A stretch of 31,045 nt of DNA from an uncultured Mycoplasmatota bacterium (GCA_900551525.1 URWD01000014.1:1-31045), one strand, 5' to 3'; numbered from the stretch's first letter, positions 7,869 through 14,747 are shown. A program made the numbers and translations. Notes: generated by a model not told the origin, from the sequence alone.

Positions 7869-8102
7869 ATGAACAGATTAAAAGAACTTCGTGAAGACAA
7901 AGACTTATTTCAAAAAGATATTGCTAAATATCTAAACATGAGCCAAACTGGATATTCTCAATATGAAACTGAAACAAACGACATACCTACAGAAATATTA
8001 AGAAATCTAGCAGATTATTATAATACTAGCATAGATTACATGCTATATAGAACAGATGAACGTAAACCTTATCCAAGATCAATTTTAAATAACAAAAAAT
8101 AA
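7869..8102 (+). CDS. XRE-family transcriptional regulator
   Basis: A 77-residue protein made of little more than one Cro/CI-type helix-turn-helix domain: RLKELREDKDLFQKDIAKYL, then the recognition region MSQTGYSQYETETNDIP, then LRNLADYYNTSIDYML. An AAAGGTGAT ribosome binding site lies about 7 nt upstream of the ATG. It is transcribed away from the surface-protein gene, and the shared spacer holds three operators, so it probably represses both that gene and itself. No phage genes are nearby. The inducing signal is unknown, since there is no sensor domain. A strong hairpin terminator follows directly. Confidence 0.9.
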   Translation: MNRLKELREDKDLFQKDIAKYLNMSQTGYSQYETETNDIPTEILRNLADYYNTSIDYMLYRTDERKPYPRSILNNKK

Positions 8103-8136
8103 GAAGTTATCAACAAAAAATAACTTCTTATTTTTA
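8096..8136 (+). terminator. terminator of the XRE gene
   Basis: Arms 8096-8110 and 8120-8134 pair over 15 bases (AAAATAAGAAGTTAT with its complement) around a short A-rich loop. The 3' arm ends in a T-run. Confidence 0.85.
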
Positions 8137-8241
8137 TAATACTTTTCCTTCTTTGTAGCAAGCATAAATATACGGTGGATTTTCATAATAAATACTATTA
8201 CCGCACTCTACAAATTAGCAACAATTTACCTCATTTTTTTA

Positions 8242-8270
8242 TTGACATTTGTATGAACTAATGGTATATT
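8242..8270 (+). promoter_or_regulatory. strong promoter of a candidate small RNA
   Basis: A perfect TTGACA (8242-8247), a 17-base spacer and TATATT (8265-8270). No ribosome binding site or reading frame follows. Confidence 0.8.
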
Positions 8271-8276
8271 GTTACT

Positions 8277-8431
8277 GGATGAACAAACTGAGGCTTTCGA
8301 ATTAGACGAAAGGTTTAGTCATCTAAGCAAGAAATTGCTTATAAGTCTTATTGTTATATTGTAGAAAAGGCTACAAATAATATTAAACAAAGAAAGCAAC
8401 AAATTTAAAAACATATTTGTTGTCTTTTTTT
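8277..8431 (+). ncRNA. candidate structured small RNA, about 155 nt, family not recognised
   Basis: Bounded by a near-consensus promoter and a Rho-independent terminator, with no plausible coding frame. Helices I can draw: P1, 8278-8281 with 8320-8323. P2, 8287-8299 (ACTGAGGCTTTCG) with 8307-8319, 12 of 13 paired including wobbles, loop 8300-8306. P3, 8324-8330 with 8335-8341, seven pairs closed by a GAAA loop. P4, 8359-8364 (TTGTAG) with 8371-8376. Last, the terminator stem 8397-8404 with 8415-8422. Compensating wobbles in P2 support a structured RNA. It does not match tmRNA, SRP RNA, RNase P RNA or 6S RNA as I know them, and it is not a leader, since the next gene runs the other way. Confidence 0.7.
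8396..8431 (+). terminator. terminator of the candidate small RNA
   Basis: CAACAAAT (8397-8404) pairs with ATTTGTTG (8415-8422), followed by a run of seven T. Confidence 0.85.
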
Positions 8432-8437
8432 ATAAGA

Positions 8438-8460
8438 AAAAAGAACGTCTCCGTTTCTTT
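8438..8460 (-). terminator. short terminator after the 8460-8819 gene
   Basis: AAAGAACG (8440-8447) pairs with CGTTTCTTT (8452-8460), with one bulge. On the minus strand it is followed by a T-run. It overlaps the stop codon of the upstream gene. Confidence 0.5.
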
Positions 8461-8819
8461 TAAATCCATTTTGAAATATAGATAACTCTCGTCGTATATT
8501 CTTCATAATTATCAAAAATCTTAATAATTGAATGAATAATTTCTTTTAAGATATCTTTAGCATCTTTTTTAATTCTAATTTGTACTATTTGTTTTTGCAT
8601 TTCTTTTCTAAATAAATAATCATCAATATATTTACTAACAACTTTATCTAAGTTAATAACACTTTCAACGTCTTCAGGATTATTTATATCAATTCTAAAA
8701 ATATATTCTTGATAAAGTTTAATTAACTTTTTAGATATAATATCATCTTCATAAGGGCTAAATTCTATTATTTTATAAAAATTTGGACATAAACCAATAA
8801 TTTGTTTATTTGTGTACAT
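8460..8819 (-). CDS. hypothetical protein (119 aa)
   Basis: I do not recognise this protein. It is 119 residues, mostly helical by composition, charged, with no membrane segment, no signal peptide and no cysteine motif. It begins MYTNKQIIGLCPNFYKIIEF and has a Lys/Ile-rich middle (EMQKQIVQIRIKKDAKDILK). The ATG at 8819 is preceded by a weak GGTGATGG. It is a single-gene unit between the candidate small RNA and the divergent M15 peptidase gene. Base composition matches the neighbours. Coding potential is supported by frame length, start context and a terminator; no function can be given. Confidence 0.6.
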   Translation of the reverse strand: MYTNKQIIGLCPNFYKIIEFSPYEDDIISKKLIKLYQEYIFRIDINNPEDVESVINLDKVVSKYIDDYLFRKEMQKQIVQIRIKKDAKDILKEIIHSIIKIFDNYEEYTTRVIYISKWI

Positions 8820-8868
8820 ACCATCACCATCTTTATTGTTAACCTAAGTGTACTACATTTATAAATAT

Positions 8869-8897
8869 TTGTAAATACCTAAAATAAATGTTATAAT
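8869..8897 (+). promoter_or_regulatory. promoter of the M15 peptidase gene
   Basis: TTGTAA (8869-8874), a 17-base spacer and TATAAT (8892-8897), followed by GGAGG (8911-8915) and the ATG at 8922. Confidence 0.75.
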
Positions 8898-8921
8898 AAA
8901 TTTATAAAATGGAGGTTCAAA

Positions 8922-9887
8922 ATGACTAAAAGAAGAAAAATAAAAAAAGGAGTTTACTACATTTTAATATTAATTATTCTAATAATCGCTGGAGCAATCT
9001 TTGGTAATTACAAATATAAAGAATATAAATATCATCAAACCTATGAGTATAAATTACTAGAACATGGTTATAAAGCTGATGAAGTAAATAAAATACTAGA
9101 TAATTTCAGTGAAAAAGATTATAACTATTTTCTAAATAATGAAGTAAATGAAAATTACTTAAAGTTAATGGAAGAAAAATATTTTTTAAAAAAGAATTTT
9201 TATAAATACATTGATTATATGAATCAAAACAAAAAGTTGGATTTAAGTACCATAGTTAGAAATATAAATATCCATTTAGATAATAAGTTTTATGAAGTTG
9301 AATTTAATACTGATACAAGCAAAGATACAAGTATGCTAGTAAATAAATATTATTTACTTGGAAGTGACTATGAACCAAATGACTTAGTAACAATATCTCA
9401 AACATACGCATGGGGAGATAAAGGAAGTCAAAGAACTAGAAAAGTAACTTATGATGCATTTTTAGAAATGTGGAATAGTGCAAAAGAAGAACAAGGATAT
9501 TACTTAATGATTAGTTCTTCATATAGGTCATATAGTGAACAAGAAATAGTATATAATAACTACAAAAATACTCGAGGGCAAAAATATGCTGATAGTATTG
9601 CAGCAAGACCAGGTTCATCTGAACATCAAACCGGACTTACCCTTGATATATTTAGTAAATCAAACAGTAATAAAAACACATTCAAAGATACAGAAACTGC
9701 CAAATGGCTAGCAGATAATTGTTACAGATTTGGATTTATTCTAAGATATCCCGAAGACTTAGTAAAAGTAACTGGTTATAACTATGAATCATGGCACTTT
9801 AGATATGTAGGAAAAGAAATAGCAAAATATATTCATGAAAACAACATTTCATTCGAAGAATATTATGCTTATTTCATAGAAAAATGA
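8922..9887 (+). CDS. M15-family D-alanyl-D-alanine carboxypeptidase (VanY/LdcB-like)
   Basis: A membrane-anchored zinc peptidase that trims stem peptides of peptidoglycan outside the cell. The 321-residue protein has a basic N-terminus and one membrane helix (residues 11-28), a helical linker of about 130 residues, and a C-terminal peptidase domain. Zinc ligands are H235 (in SSEHQTG), D242 and H292 (in ESWHFRYVG). The catalytic base is E289, and R202 (SSYRSY) is also conserved in the family. GGAGG lies 6 nt upstream of the ATG and a consensus promoter precedes it. It is monocistronic, with a terminator shared with the convergent fic gene. Whether the substrate is the D,D- or L,D-peptide bond cannot be read from the sequence. 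Confidence 0.9.
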   Translation: MTKRRKIKKGVYYILILIILIIAGAIFGNYKYKEYKYHQTYEYKLLEHGYKADEVNKILDNFSEKDYNYFLNNEVNENYLKLMEEKYFLKKNFYKYIDYMNQNKKLDLSTIVRNINIHLDNKFYEVEFNTDTSKDTSMLVNKYYLLGSDYEPNDLVTISQTYAWGDKGSQRTRKVTYDAFLEMWNSAKEEQGYYLMISSSYRSYSEQEIVYNNYKNTRGQKYADSIAARPGSSEHQTGLTLDIFSKSNSNKNTFKDTETAKWLADNCYRFGFILRYPEDLVKVTGYNYESWHFRYVGKEIAKYIHENNISFEEYYAYFIEK

Positions 9888-9914
9888 GTTTAGTTTAAAA
9901 TCTAAGCTCATTTT
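9881..9914. terminator. bidirectional terminator between the M15 gene and fic
   Basis: AAAATGAGTTTAG (9881-9893) pairs with CTAAGCTCATTTT (9902-9914), T-rich on both sides. It contains the stop codons of both convergent genes. Confidence 0.75.
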
Positions 9915-11038
9915 AATTTTATCCTAGATAAATGTTTTTCATCATTTTCGAAAAAAGTAGGATTAAGTTCAAGTTCAACATTTGGAATATTTCCTATTAT
10001 CCTTTTAGTTTGTCTTATAACCTTAAAAATTTCCATATCTATAAGTGGTTCAATCATTTCCATATAAATTTCATTTGTAGTCTTTTTATCATTAAATCTA
10101 TTATAAATAACTCCAAAATCTGCAAGAGTTTTTGAACCATTCATTGTCAAAAAATAAAGCAAAGTTTGAAAATCTACACCACTTAATTTATGTTTACATG
10201 AAGAAGCAATATCTTGCATAATATGTTCTTTTTCAAGTTCTAGTTTTAACGTATCAAGCATCATTTCTAAAAAATAAGTAATATCGCAACTTTCTTTAGC
10301 ATCTTTAATTACTCTATCATATTTAGAACCTTTAAAACTAATGCCACGATTAAATATTATATAAGGATATGCTTGTTTTTTTAGTAAATACCACATAGCC
10401 ATAGTTCTACTCGTTCTACCATTAACATCAAAATAAGGATGAATATAAACAAAATAAAAATGCATAATTTGTGATTTAATATATTCATCTATTTGTGATA
10501 AATCTTGAGTTTCATTAACAAAAGCAAAATAATAAGACATAAGTTTTTCAATATTTTGGTAATCAGCACCTTCCGACAAATCCATATCTAATCTTCCATT
10601 TTGAAGTATATAAACTGCTTTTTCTCTATATAAAGGCCCCATATTTTCTCTATCATATTCACACAAAAGATTTTCACTTAAAATTTGATATAACTCATGA
10701 AGATGTTCTACATCCATTTTTCGGTGATGTAAAATATAATAATATCCATGATAAAGATTTAAAATTCTTTGTTTAATTTCAGCATCTTTTATAGTATCAA
10801 TCTTTCTTTTAATAACAGCTTCAATTAATTCTAAATCATCACCATAACCTTCAACTAAATTATTAGCTTTAAGTTCATGTGAATACATCATTTTTCTAGC
10901 AAAAGCTAAATTATTCATACTTTTATCCCATTCTAAAAATTCTTCAAGTTCATCTTTAGATTTTTGAAGTGGTTCACTTCTATAATAAAATCTTGGTCCA
11001 TTTTCTTTAGGTAATTCTAAATAATTTCTTTTTTGCAT
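9908..11038 (-). CDS. Fic-domain protein (probable AMP-transferase family)
   Basis: Fic proteins usually transfer AMP from ATP to a hydroxyl on a target protein. The catalytic loop is HPYFDVNGRTSR: H200, D204, N206, G207, R208 and R211 fit HxFx(D/E)GNGRxxR, except that the first Gly is Val. ANNLVEG near residues 59-64 resembles the inhibitory helix (S/T)xxxE(G/N), with E63 in place but Asn where Ser/Thr is usual. The protein would then be autoinhibited through an N-terminal helix. A winged-helix-like segment may occupy the C-terminus. I place the start at the ATG at 11038 (AGGGGG 6 nt upstream). The ATG at 11044 directly abuts that site. No antitoxin gene is seen beside it. The target is unknown. 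Confidence 0.88.
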   Translation of the reverse strand: MQKRNYLELPKENGPRFYYRSEPLQKSKDELEEFLEWDKSMNNLAFARKMMYSHELKANNLVEGYGDDLELIEAVIKRKIDTIKDAEIKQRILNLYHGYYYILHHRKMDVEHLHELYQILSENLLCEYDRENMGPLYREKAVYILQNGRLDMDLSEGADYQNIEKLMSYYFAFVNETQDLSQIDEYIKSQIMHFYFVYIHPYFDVNGRTSRTMAMWYLLKKQAYPYIIFNRGISFKGSKYDRVIKDAKESCDITYFLEMMLDTLKLELEKEHIMQDIASSCKHKLSGVDFQTLLYFLTMNGSKTLADFGVIYNRFNDKKTTNEIYMEMIEPLIDMEIFKVIRQTKRIIGNIPNVELELNPTFFENDEKHLSRIKLK

Positions 11039-11063
11039 AAACATCCCCCTAAAAGTGTTAATT

Positions 11064-11092
11064 ATTATACAATTTTTAAATTACTTAGTCAA
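11064..11092 (-). promoter_or_regulatory. promoter of fic
   Basis: TTGACT (11087-11092), a 17-base spacer and TATAAT (11064-11069) on the minus strand. The -35 overlaps the end of the upstream membrane-protein gene. Confidence 0.75.
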
Positions 11093-12598
11093 TTGAAATT
11101 TCACAGAAAAATTTCTAGTTATACCCATGCCTGTGTTTGGATGACTGTGTGTATAAGATAAATCAACTAAGTAGCATGATACTAAAATAGTACACATAGC
11201 AATTTTAATATATTTAGGAATTTTTTTATAAACAGTATCTAAAAGTGGTGCAAAAATATAAGTAAAGCCAAAACCACCTAGCCCAAATAAAATTAAGCCT
11301 TCAAGACATATTCTCCCATTAATATTTAAAAAATAACCACTATAATCCCAATATTTCAAATGTTTAACATATTCTAAATACATACTAGTACCATATTCGA
11401 CAATTCCACATAAAGTAAAGGCTAAAATAAATAAAAGCCAAGGTTTATCTCTATATCTTTTAAGCAAAAGTAAAATTAATACTCCACCCCACCCATATAC
11501 AGGAAGCCAAGGACCATACATAGTGCCTCGATTAATAAATCTTCCTAATTTTATAAACTCTAAAAGGACTTCCCAAAGCCATCCAAAACAAGCAAATGTA
11601 AAGAAAAATAAAATATAAGTTATAAAATCATAATCTTTGTTATAATCAATTTTTAATGATTTATTATTTTTAATATAAGGATATTCTTCATAAATTGCTT
11701 TATTTATATTTAATTTCTCATCATTAAGTAAATCAAAATTATATTTATTTCTAAGTTTCATATAATATTCAGCAAAAATAAAATTTTTATAAGCATCAGA
11801 ATAAAATATTGAACTAATATTAAAAGAAAAAATACTAAGAATATCCCATCCAATTAGTGATAAATCCATTTTAAATAATTCTAATTTTTCCCCAACAGTT
11901 AGTTTCTTAGATAACAAAAAGGCATCTTTTCTTTTTATATTTGGATTTTCTGCCAGAATATAAGGTATCATACGATACTCATAATACTTAATAAAACCTC
12001 CAACAATAGTAAAAGACCAAAGAATTTGATAGATAAATTTATTAAATAAGATAAAAGCAATATGAAAAGTCTTTTTCATCTTATAAGGAAATAATATTCT
12101 TTCCATTTTTGTTTCATAATATCTTCTTTTTTCAAGAAAAAAACGATTTTTACCAACTTCAATTACTTTAAAGAAAAGCCAATTAATCCCCCACAAAATA
12201 AGACTACTAATTATAATTATTACACCGGCACTAATTTTATTACCAAGTATTAATTTATTTATACCATTAAAAAGTGTTGTAACTATATTACCATTATTTA
12301 AAGTTTCATTAATTAGATATGATAAAACACCATATTTGTAATTTTTTTGAATTTTCTCTTGTATATTTTTATTAAAATCATAATCAAAAATTTTATTTTC
12401 AGGAATCTTTAAATTTGAATCATTGGTAATTTTACTAATAATATTCGTAGTTAAAGAAAAATCAGTGAAATTTTTAGTTGTGTAAGTAATTCCGCTAGAA
12501 AGAATAATTGCTGTTATAAAAGTAACAATAATATTCCTAAAATAGTGAATTTTCAAATTCTTTCGAGCTTCGTTTTTCAAAAACTTTCTTTCATTCAT
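11081..12598 (-). CDS. DUF975 / CmpB-type multi-span membrane protein
   Basis: A 505-residue integral membrane protein with two parts. Residues 1 to about 310 fit DUF975: a basic N-terminus, helices near 22-42, 110-145 and 180-205, and YEYRMIPYILAENPNIKRKD followed by LELFKMDLSLIGWDIL. Residues from about 325 fit the 'ABC_trans_CmpB' putative permease domain: FACFGWLWEVLLEFIKLGRF, RGTMYGPWLPVYGWGGV and GRICLEGLILFGLGG. The family name suggests transport, but no ATPase gene is adjacent and function is unproven. I chose the ATG at 12598 (GGATG 7 nt upstream); an upstream GTG at 12604 is possible. It is the only gene of its unit, with its own promoter. Confidence 0.8.
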   Translation of the reverse strand: MNERKFLKNEARKNLKIHYFRNIIVTFITAIILSSGITYTTKNFTDFSLTTNIISKITNDSNLKIPENKIFDYDFNKNIQEKIQKNYKYGVLSYLINETLNNGNIVTTLFNGINKLILGNKISAGVIIIISSLILWGINWLFFKVIEVGKNRFFLEKRRYYETKMERILFPYKMKKTFHIAFILFNKFIYQILWSFTIVGGFIKYYEYRMIPYILAENPNIKRKDAFLLSKKLTVGEKLELFKMDLSLIGWDILSIFSFNISSIFYSDAYKNFIFAEYYMKLRNKYNFDLLNDEKLNINKAIYEEYPYIKNNKSLKIDYNKDYDFITYILFFFTFACFGWLWEVLLEFIKLGRFINRGTMYGPWLPVYGWGGVLILLLLKRYRDKPWLLFILAFTLCGIVEYGTSMYLEYVKHLKYWDYSGYFLNINGRICLEGLILFGLGGFGFTYIFAPLLDTVYKKIPKYIKIAMCTILVSCYLVDLSYTHSHPNTGMGITRNFSVKFQLTK

Positions 12599-12633
12599 AC
12601 GCACACATCCACTTCAAAGTTTTTATTGAAAAT

Positions 12634-12662
12634 ATTATACTATGAAGATTAAAAGATGTAAA
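12634..12662 (-). promoter_or_regulatory. promoter of the DUF975/CmpB gene
   Basis: TTTACA (12657-12662), a 17-base spacer and TATAAT (12634-12639) on the minus strand. Confidence 0.7.
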
Positions 12663-12664
12663 TA

Positions 12665-13042
12665 TTAATTAAAGGCAATTTCTGTATCAATGTTATCATC
12701 TAAAATAGCTATTATTAAAAATATAATACCACTTATAAGGATTAGAAAAGAACCTACGAAAGACGCATAACGCAAAATATTTTTTTTCTTAGAATCTAAT
12801 GGAATTAACTCCTTGACATCATCATAAGAATCAATTGTAAAATAATAATAGATAAAAAGTAATATGGTAAAAATTAAAATCATTAAAGCCTGATATTCTT
12901 TTTTTGAATTTTCATTTTTATTAATTATAAAATCTTTTTCTTTACTATTAGCATACCAACTTAAAACAATTATACCAATATAAATTATCCATATATAGTT
13001 TTCAATTTTAATATCCTTTAACCGACTTAAATCTTCATTCAT
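12665..13042 (-). CDS. hypothetical small membrane protein (125 aa)
   Basis: I do not recognise this family. Three hydrophobic helices are visible at about residues 15-30 (IENYIWIIYIGIIVLSWY), 51-68 (ALMILIFTILLFIYYYF) and 92-113 (ASFVGSFLILISGIIFLIIA), with charged connecting loops. The ATG at 13042 has no ribosome binding site, but a TATAAT at 13049-13054 ends 7 nt before it, so the mRNA may be leaderless. It follows the MvaI-like nuclease gene by 31 nt, so joint transcription with that gene is also possible. Function unknown. Confidence 0.6.
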   Translation of the reverse strand: MNEDLSRLKDIKIENYIWIIYIGIIVLSWYANSKEKDFIINKNENSKKEYQALMILIFTILLFIYYYFTIDSYDDVKELIPLDSKKKNILRYASFVGSFLILISGIIFLIIAILDDNIDTEIAFN

Positions 13043-13073
13043 AATTTAATTATATTAAAAAAAAGAAAATAAT

Positions 13074-13886
13074 TTAAATTTGTTTATTTTCTTCTTTAGG
13101 AATTTCTTTTAGAATATCATTAAGCTTTATATCAATTTTATCAAATAATAAGGAAATATCACTTTCATTTATTACAAAAGTTGTTTCACGATTGCGAAGC
13201 TTTCCTTTGTTTTCACCTGTGTAATATGGATATAATTTAAGATCAACAGCAATTTTACCTTCTTCAATTAAATCAATGAAATTTTCAAAAGATTTTAATC
13301 GATACAAATTAATATTTGCATATTTAAAATAATCAGTATTATTTTCTTTCAAAGTCATTTTCCAAGCATGAATTATTGCAAGACATGATAGTTTAGTGGT
13401 AAGTCTTAATTCAAGCTCATCAAAAGACCATGACATATCATTGTAAACAGGAACTTTATTCCAATTGTTATACATAAGAAGTTCTACACATCTTTTAGGT
13501 CGATTAACTTTCAACTTAAATGCATATTTTCTATGTGTATTAGAAAATTTTGTAGAGTTTATAAAATCATATAATTCACGCTCTCCTTCATTTCTAGTTC
13601 TTTTCCAAGAACACTTTTCATAAAGTTCGTTCATCACATTAGGTCTATTGTCAAGTACCGCACTAAATAACCTAAGTGGATAATTACTTGTACAGAGTTT
13701 AGTTTTTAATTCAATTCCATAATAGTCTGGTAAAGCTTTTGAATCCTCCTTTTTACCAAGTAAGTATTCAAGTGTCATACCTGCAGCGCTTGTACCTTTA
13801 CCTTGGCTCTTTACCCACCCCTTACATTGGATTAAATAAAACTCAATTAGTAATTTCTTAATATTTTCATCTAATTTCTGTTTCAT
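13074..13886 (-). CDS. MvaI/BcnI-family restriction endonuclease-like protein, no methyltransferase nearby
   Basis: A 270-residue PD-(D/E)XK nuclease. The active-site region reads GTSAAGMTLEYLLG (E40) and LPDYYGIELKTKL, giving D54, E59 and K61. This D-x4-E-x-K spacing with an upstream Glu is what I recall for MvaI, which cuts CC(A/T)GG without dimerising. BcnI, the other named family member, cuts CC(C/G)GG. No DNA methyltransferase gene lies within the window, so this is either an orphan nuclease, a nuclease whose methylase is elsewhere, or a repurposed repair nuclease. The ATG at 13886 has no ribosome binding site. A TATAAT (13895-13900) lies 9 nt upstream, suggesting a leaderless mRNA. The target sequence is not predictable. 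Confidence 0.8.
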   Translation of the reverse strand: MKQKLDENIKKLLIEFYLIQCKGWVKSQGKGTSAAGMTLEYLLGKKEDSKALPDYYGIELKTKLCTSNYPLRLFSAVLDNRPNVMNELYEKCSWKRTRNEGERELYDFINSTKFSNTHRKYAFKLKVNRPKRCVELLMYNNWNKVPVYNDMSWSFDELELRLTTKLSCLAIIHAWKMTLKENNTDYFKYANINLYRLKSFENFIDLIEEGKIAVDLKLYPYYTGENKGKLRNRETTFVINESDISLLFDKIDIKLNDILKEIPKEENKQI

Positions 13887-13894
13887 GGTTAGTT

Positions 13895-13900
13895 ATTATA
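13895..13900 (-). promoter_or_regulatory. -10 box of the MvaI-like gene (likely leaderless)
   Basis: TATAAT on the minus strand ends 9 nt before the ATG at 13886. No purine-rich ribosome binding site fits between them and no good -35 is seen. Bases 13901-14065, further upstream, are very AT-rich and hold nothing else I can identify. Confidence 0.45.
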
Positions 13901-14065
13901 GCACGTTAAATATGCAAAATTTGTCGTTTTTTGTTGCAGATGTCAAATTTTTTATTTTTTTTAGTAATTTACCATATTTTTTGGATAAAAAATTGGAATT
14001 TTAAAGAAAAAATAGAAAAAATTTCTTTAAAAGTATGAAAATAATAAAAAAATTGGTATAAAATA

Positions 14066-14095
14066 TTGACTTTAATAGAAAAAATGTAATATAAT
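14066..14095 (+). promoter_or_regulatory. promoter of the tRNA-Arg/tRNA-Pro unit
   Basis: TTGACT (14066-14071), an 18-base spacer and TATAAT (14090-14095), 22 bases before tRNA-Arg. Confidence 0.75.
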
Positions 14096-14117
14096 GTTAT
14101 TGCACCTGAAGTAATAC

Positions 14118-14194
14118 GCGCCCATAGCTCAACTGGATAGAGCGTTAGACTACGGATCTAAAGGTTGGGGGTTCGAATCCCTTTGGGCGTACCA
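14118..14194 (+). tRNA. tRNA-Arg (ACG)
   Basis: Complete cloverleaf: acceptor GCGCCCA with TGGGCGT, anticodon stem TTAGA/TCTAA, loop CTACGGA with anticodon ACG (presumably edited to ICG, reading CGU/CGC/CGA), and an encoded CCA end. The T-stem contains two G-U pairs. First gene of a two-tRNA transcript with tRNA-Pro. Confidence 0.95.
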
Positions 14195-14214
14195 TTTAAA
14201 AATTTTGGTTAAAT

Positions 14215-14291
14215 CGAGAAGTAGCACAATTTGGTAGTGCACTAGGTTTGGGACCTAGGGGTTGCAGGTTCAAATCCTGTCTTCTCGACCA
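14215..14291 (+). tRNA. tRNA-Pro (TGG)
   Basis: Acceptor CGAGAAG with CTTCTCG, anticodon stem CTAGG/CCTAG, loop TTTGGGA with anticodon TGG, CCA encoded. It is followed by a terminator at 14303. Part of its anticodon and T-arm sequence recurs inverted at 14332-14345. Confidence 0.95.
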
Positions 14292-14302
14292 GATTTGAAA
14301 CA

Positions 14303-14328
14303 AAAAACTAGGCATGTCCTAGTTTTTT
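14303..14328 (+). terminator. terminator of the tRNA-Arg/Pro unit
   Basis: AAAAACTAGG (14303-14312) pairs with CCTAGTTTTT (14318-14327), followed by more T. Confidence 0.85.
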
Positions 14329-14331
14329 TCA

Positions 14332-14345
14332 TGCAACCCCTAGGT
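14332..14345 (-). repeat. inverted copy of part of tRNA-Pro
   Basis: TGCAACCCCTAGGT is the exact reverse complement of 14253-14266, which covers the 3' anticodon stem, variable loop and start of the T-arm of tRNA-Pro. It lies just after the unit's terminator. Confidence 0.7.
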
Positions 14346-14518
14346 TCTTTAAAATTTCAATTTTTTTAAACATATTAATAACTTTAATAAATATAAAATA
14401 GTTAATATATATTTATTTTATATATGTAAAATAATACAGTTTTTACATACTATCTCCCCAAATTTTATGCCGATAGAGAGAAAATTACTAAAAATTAGAT
14501 AAAATTTATAAAAATTAC
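14346..14518. other. AT-rich gap between tRNA units, containing an inverted tRNA Thr/Tyr fragment
   Basis: No gene is seen. Bases 14450-14481, read on the minus strand, resemble the junction of the tRNA-Thr 3' end and the tRNA-Tyr 5' end (14723-14757): TCTCTCT, then TCGGCA, a short spacer and GGGGAGATAG in the same order. The spacer and flanks are degenerate. The rest is low-complexity A/T. Confidence 0.6.
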
Positions 14519-14547
14519 TTGCATTTGCGTCTGCCTTCTGGTATAAT
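14519..14547 (+). promoter_or_regulatory. promoter of the five-tRNA unit
   Basis: TTGCAT (14519-14524), a 17-base spacer and TATAAT (14542-14547), 20 bases before tRNA-Val. Confidence 0.75.
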
Positions 14548-14567
14548 CTTAATTGTCATCAGGACAT

Positions 14568-14644
14568 GGGCGCTTAACTCAGTTGGTTAGAGTGTCTGCC
14601 TTACAAGCAGGATGTCATAGGTTCGAGTCCTATAGCGCCCACCA
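14568..14644 (+). tRNA. tRNA-Val (TAC)
   Basis: Acceptor GGGCGCT with AGCGCCC, anticodon loop CTTACAA with anticodon TAC in a TCTGC/GCAGG stem, CCA encoded. First gene of the Val-Thr-Tyr-Gln-Lys transcript. Confidence 0.95.
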
Positions 14645-14666
14645 TTTTATTTAATATATTTTGTTT

Positions 14667-14742
14667 GCCGACATAGCGTAACTGGCAGCGCAACTGACTT
14701 GTAATCAGTAGGTTGGGAGTTCGACTCTCTCTGTCGGCACCA
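14667..14742 (+). tRNA. tRNA-Thr (TGT)
   Basis: Acceptor GCCGACA with TGTCGGC, anticodon stem ACTGA/TCAGT, loop CTTGTAA with anticodon TGT, CCA encoded. Confidence 0.95.
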
Positions 14743-14747
14743 TTGTT

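Noticed and set aside
7869..8102. Prophage remnant or toxin-antitoxin pair around the XRE gene
   Set aside because: No second small gene or phage gene lies beside it; the divergent gene encodes a large secreted protein.
8277..8431. tracrRNA or riboswitch as an explanation of the small RNA
   Set aside because: No Cas gene or repeat array is present, and no gene follows in the same direction.
8440..8460. Hairpin here as part of the small RNA
   Set aside because: It follows the RNA's own T-run and fits better as the terminator of the minus-strand gene ending at 8460.
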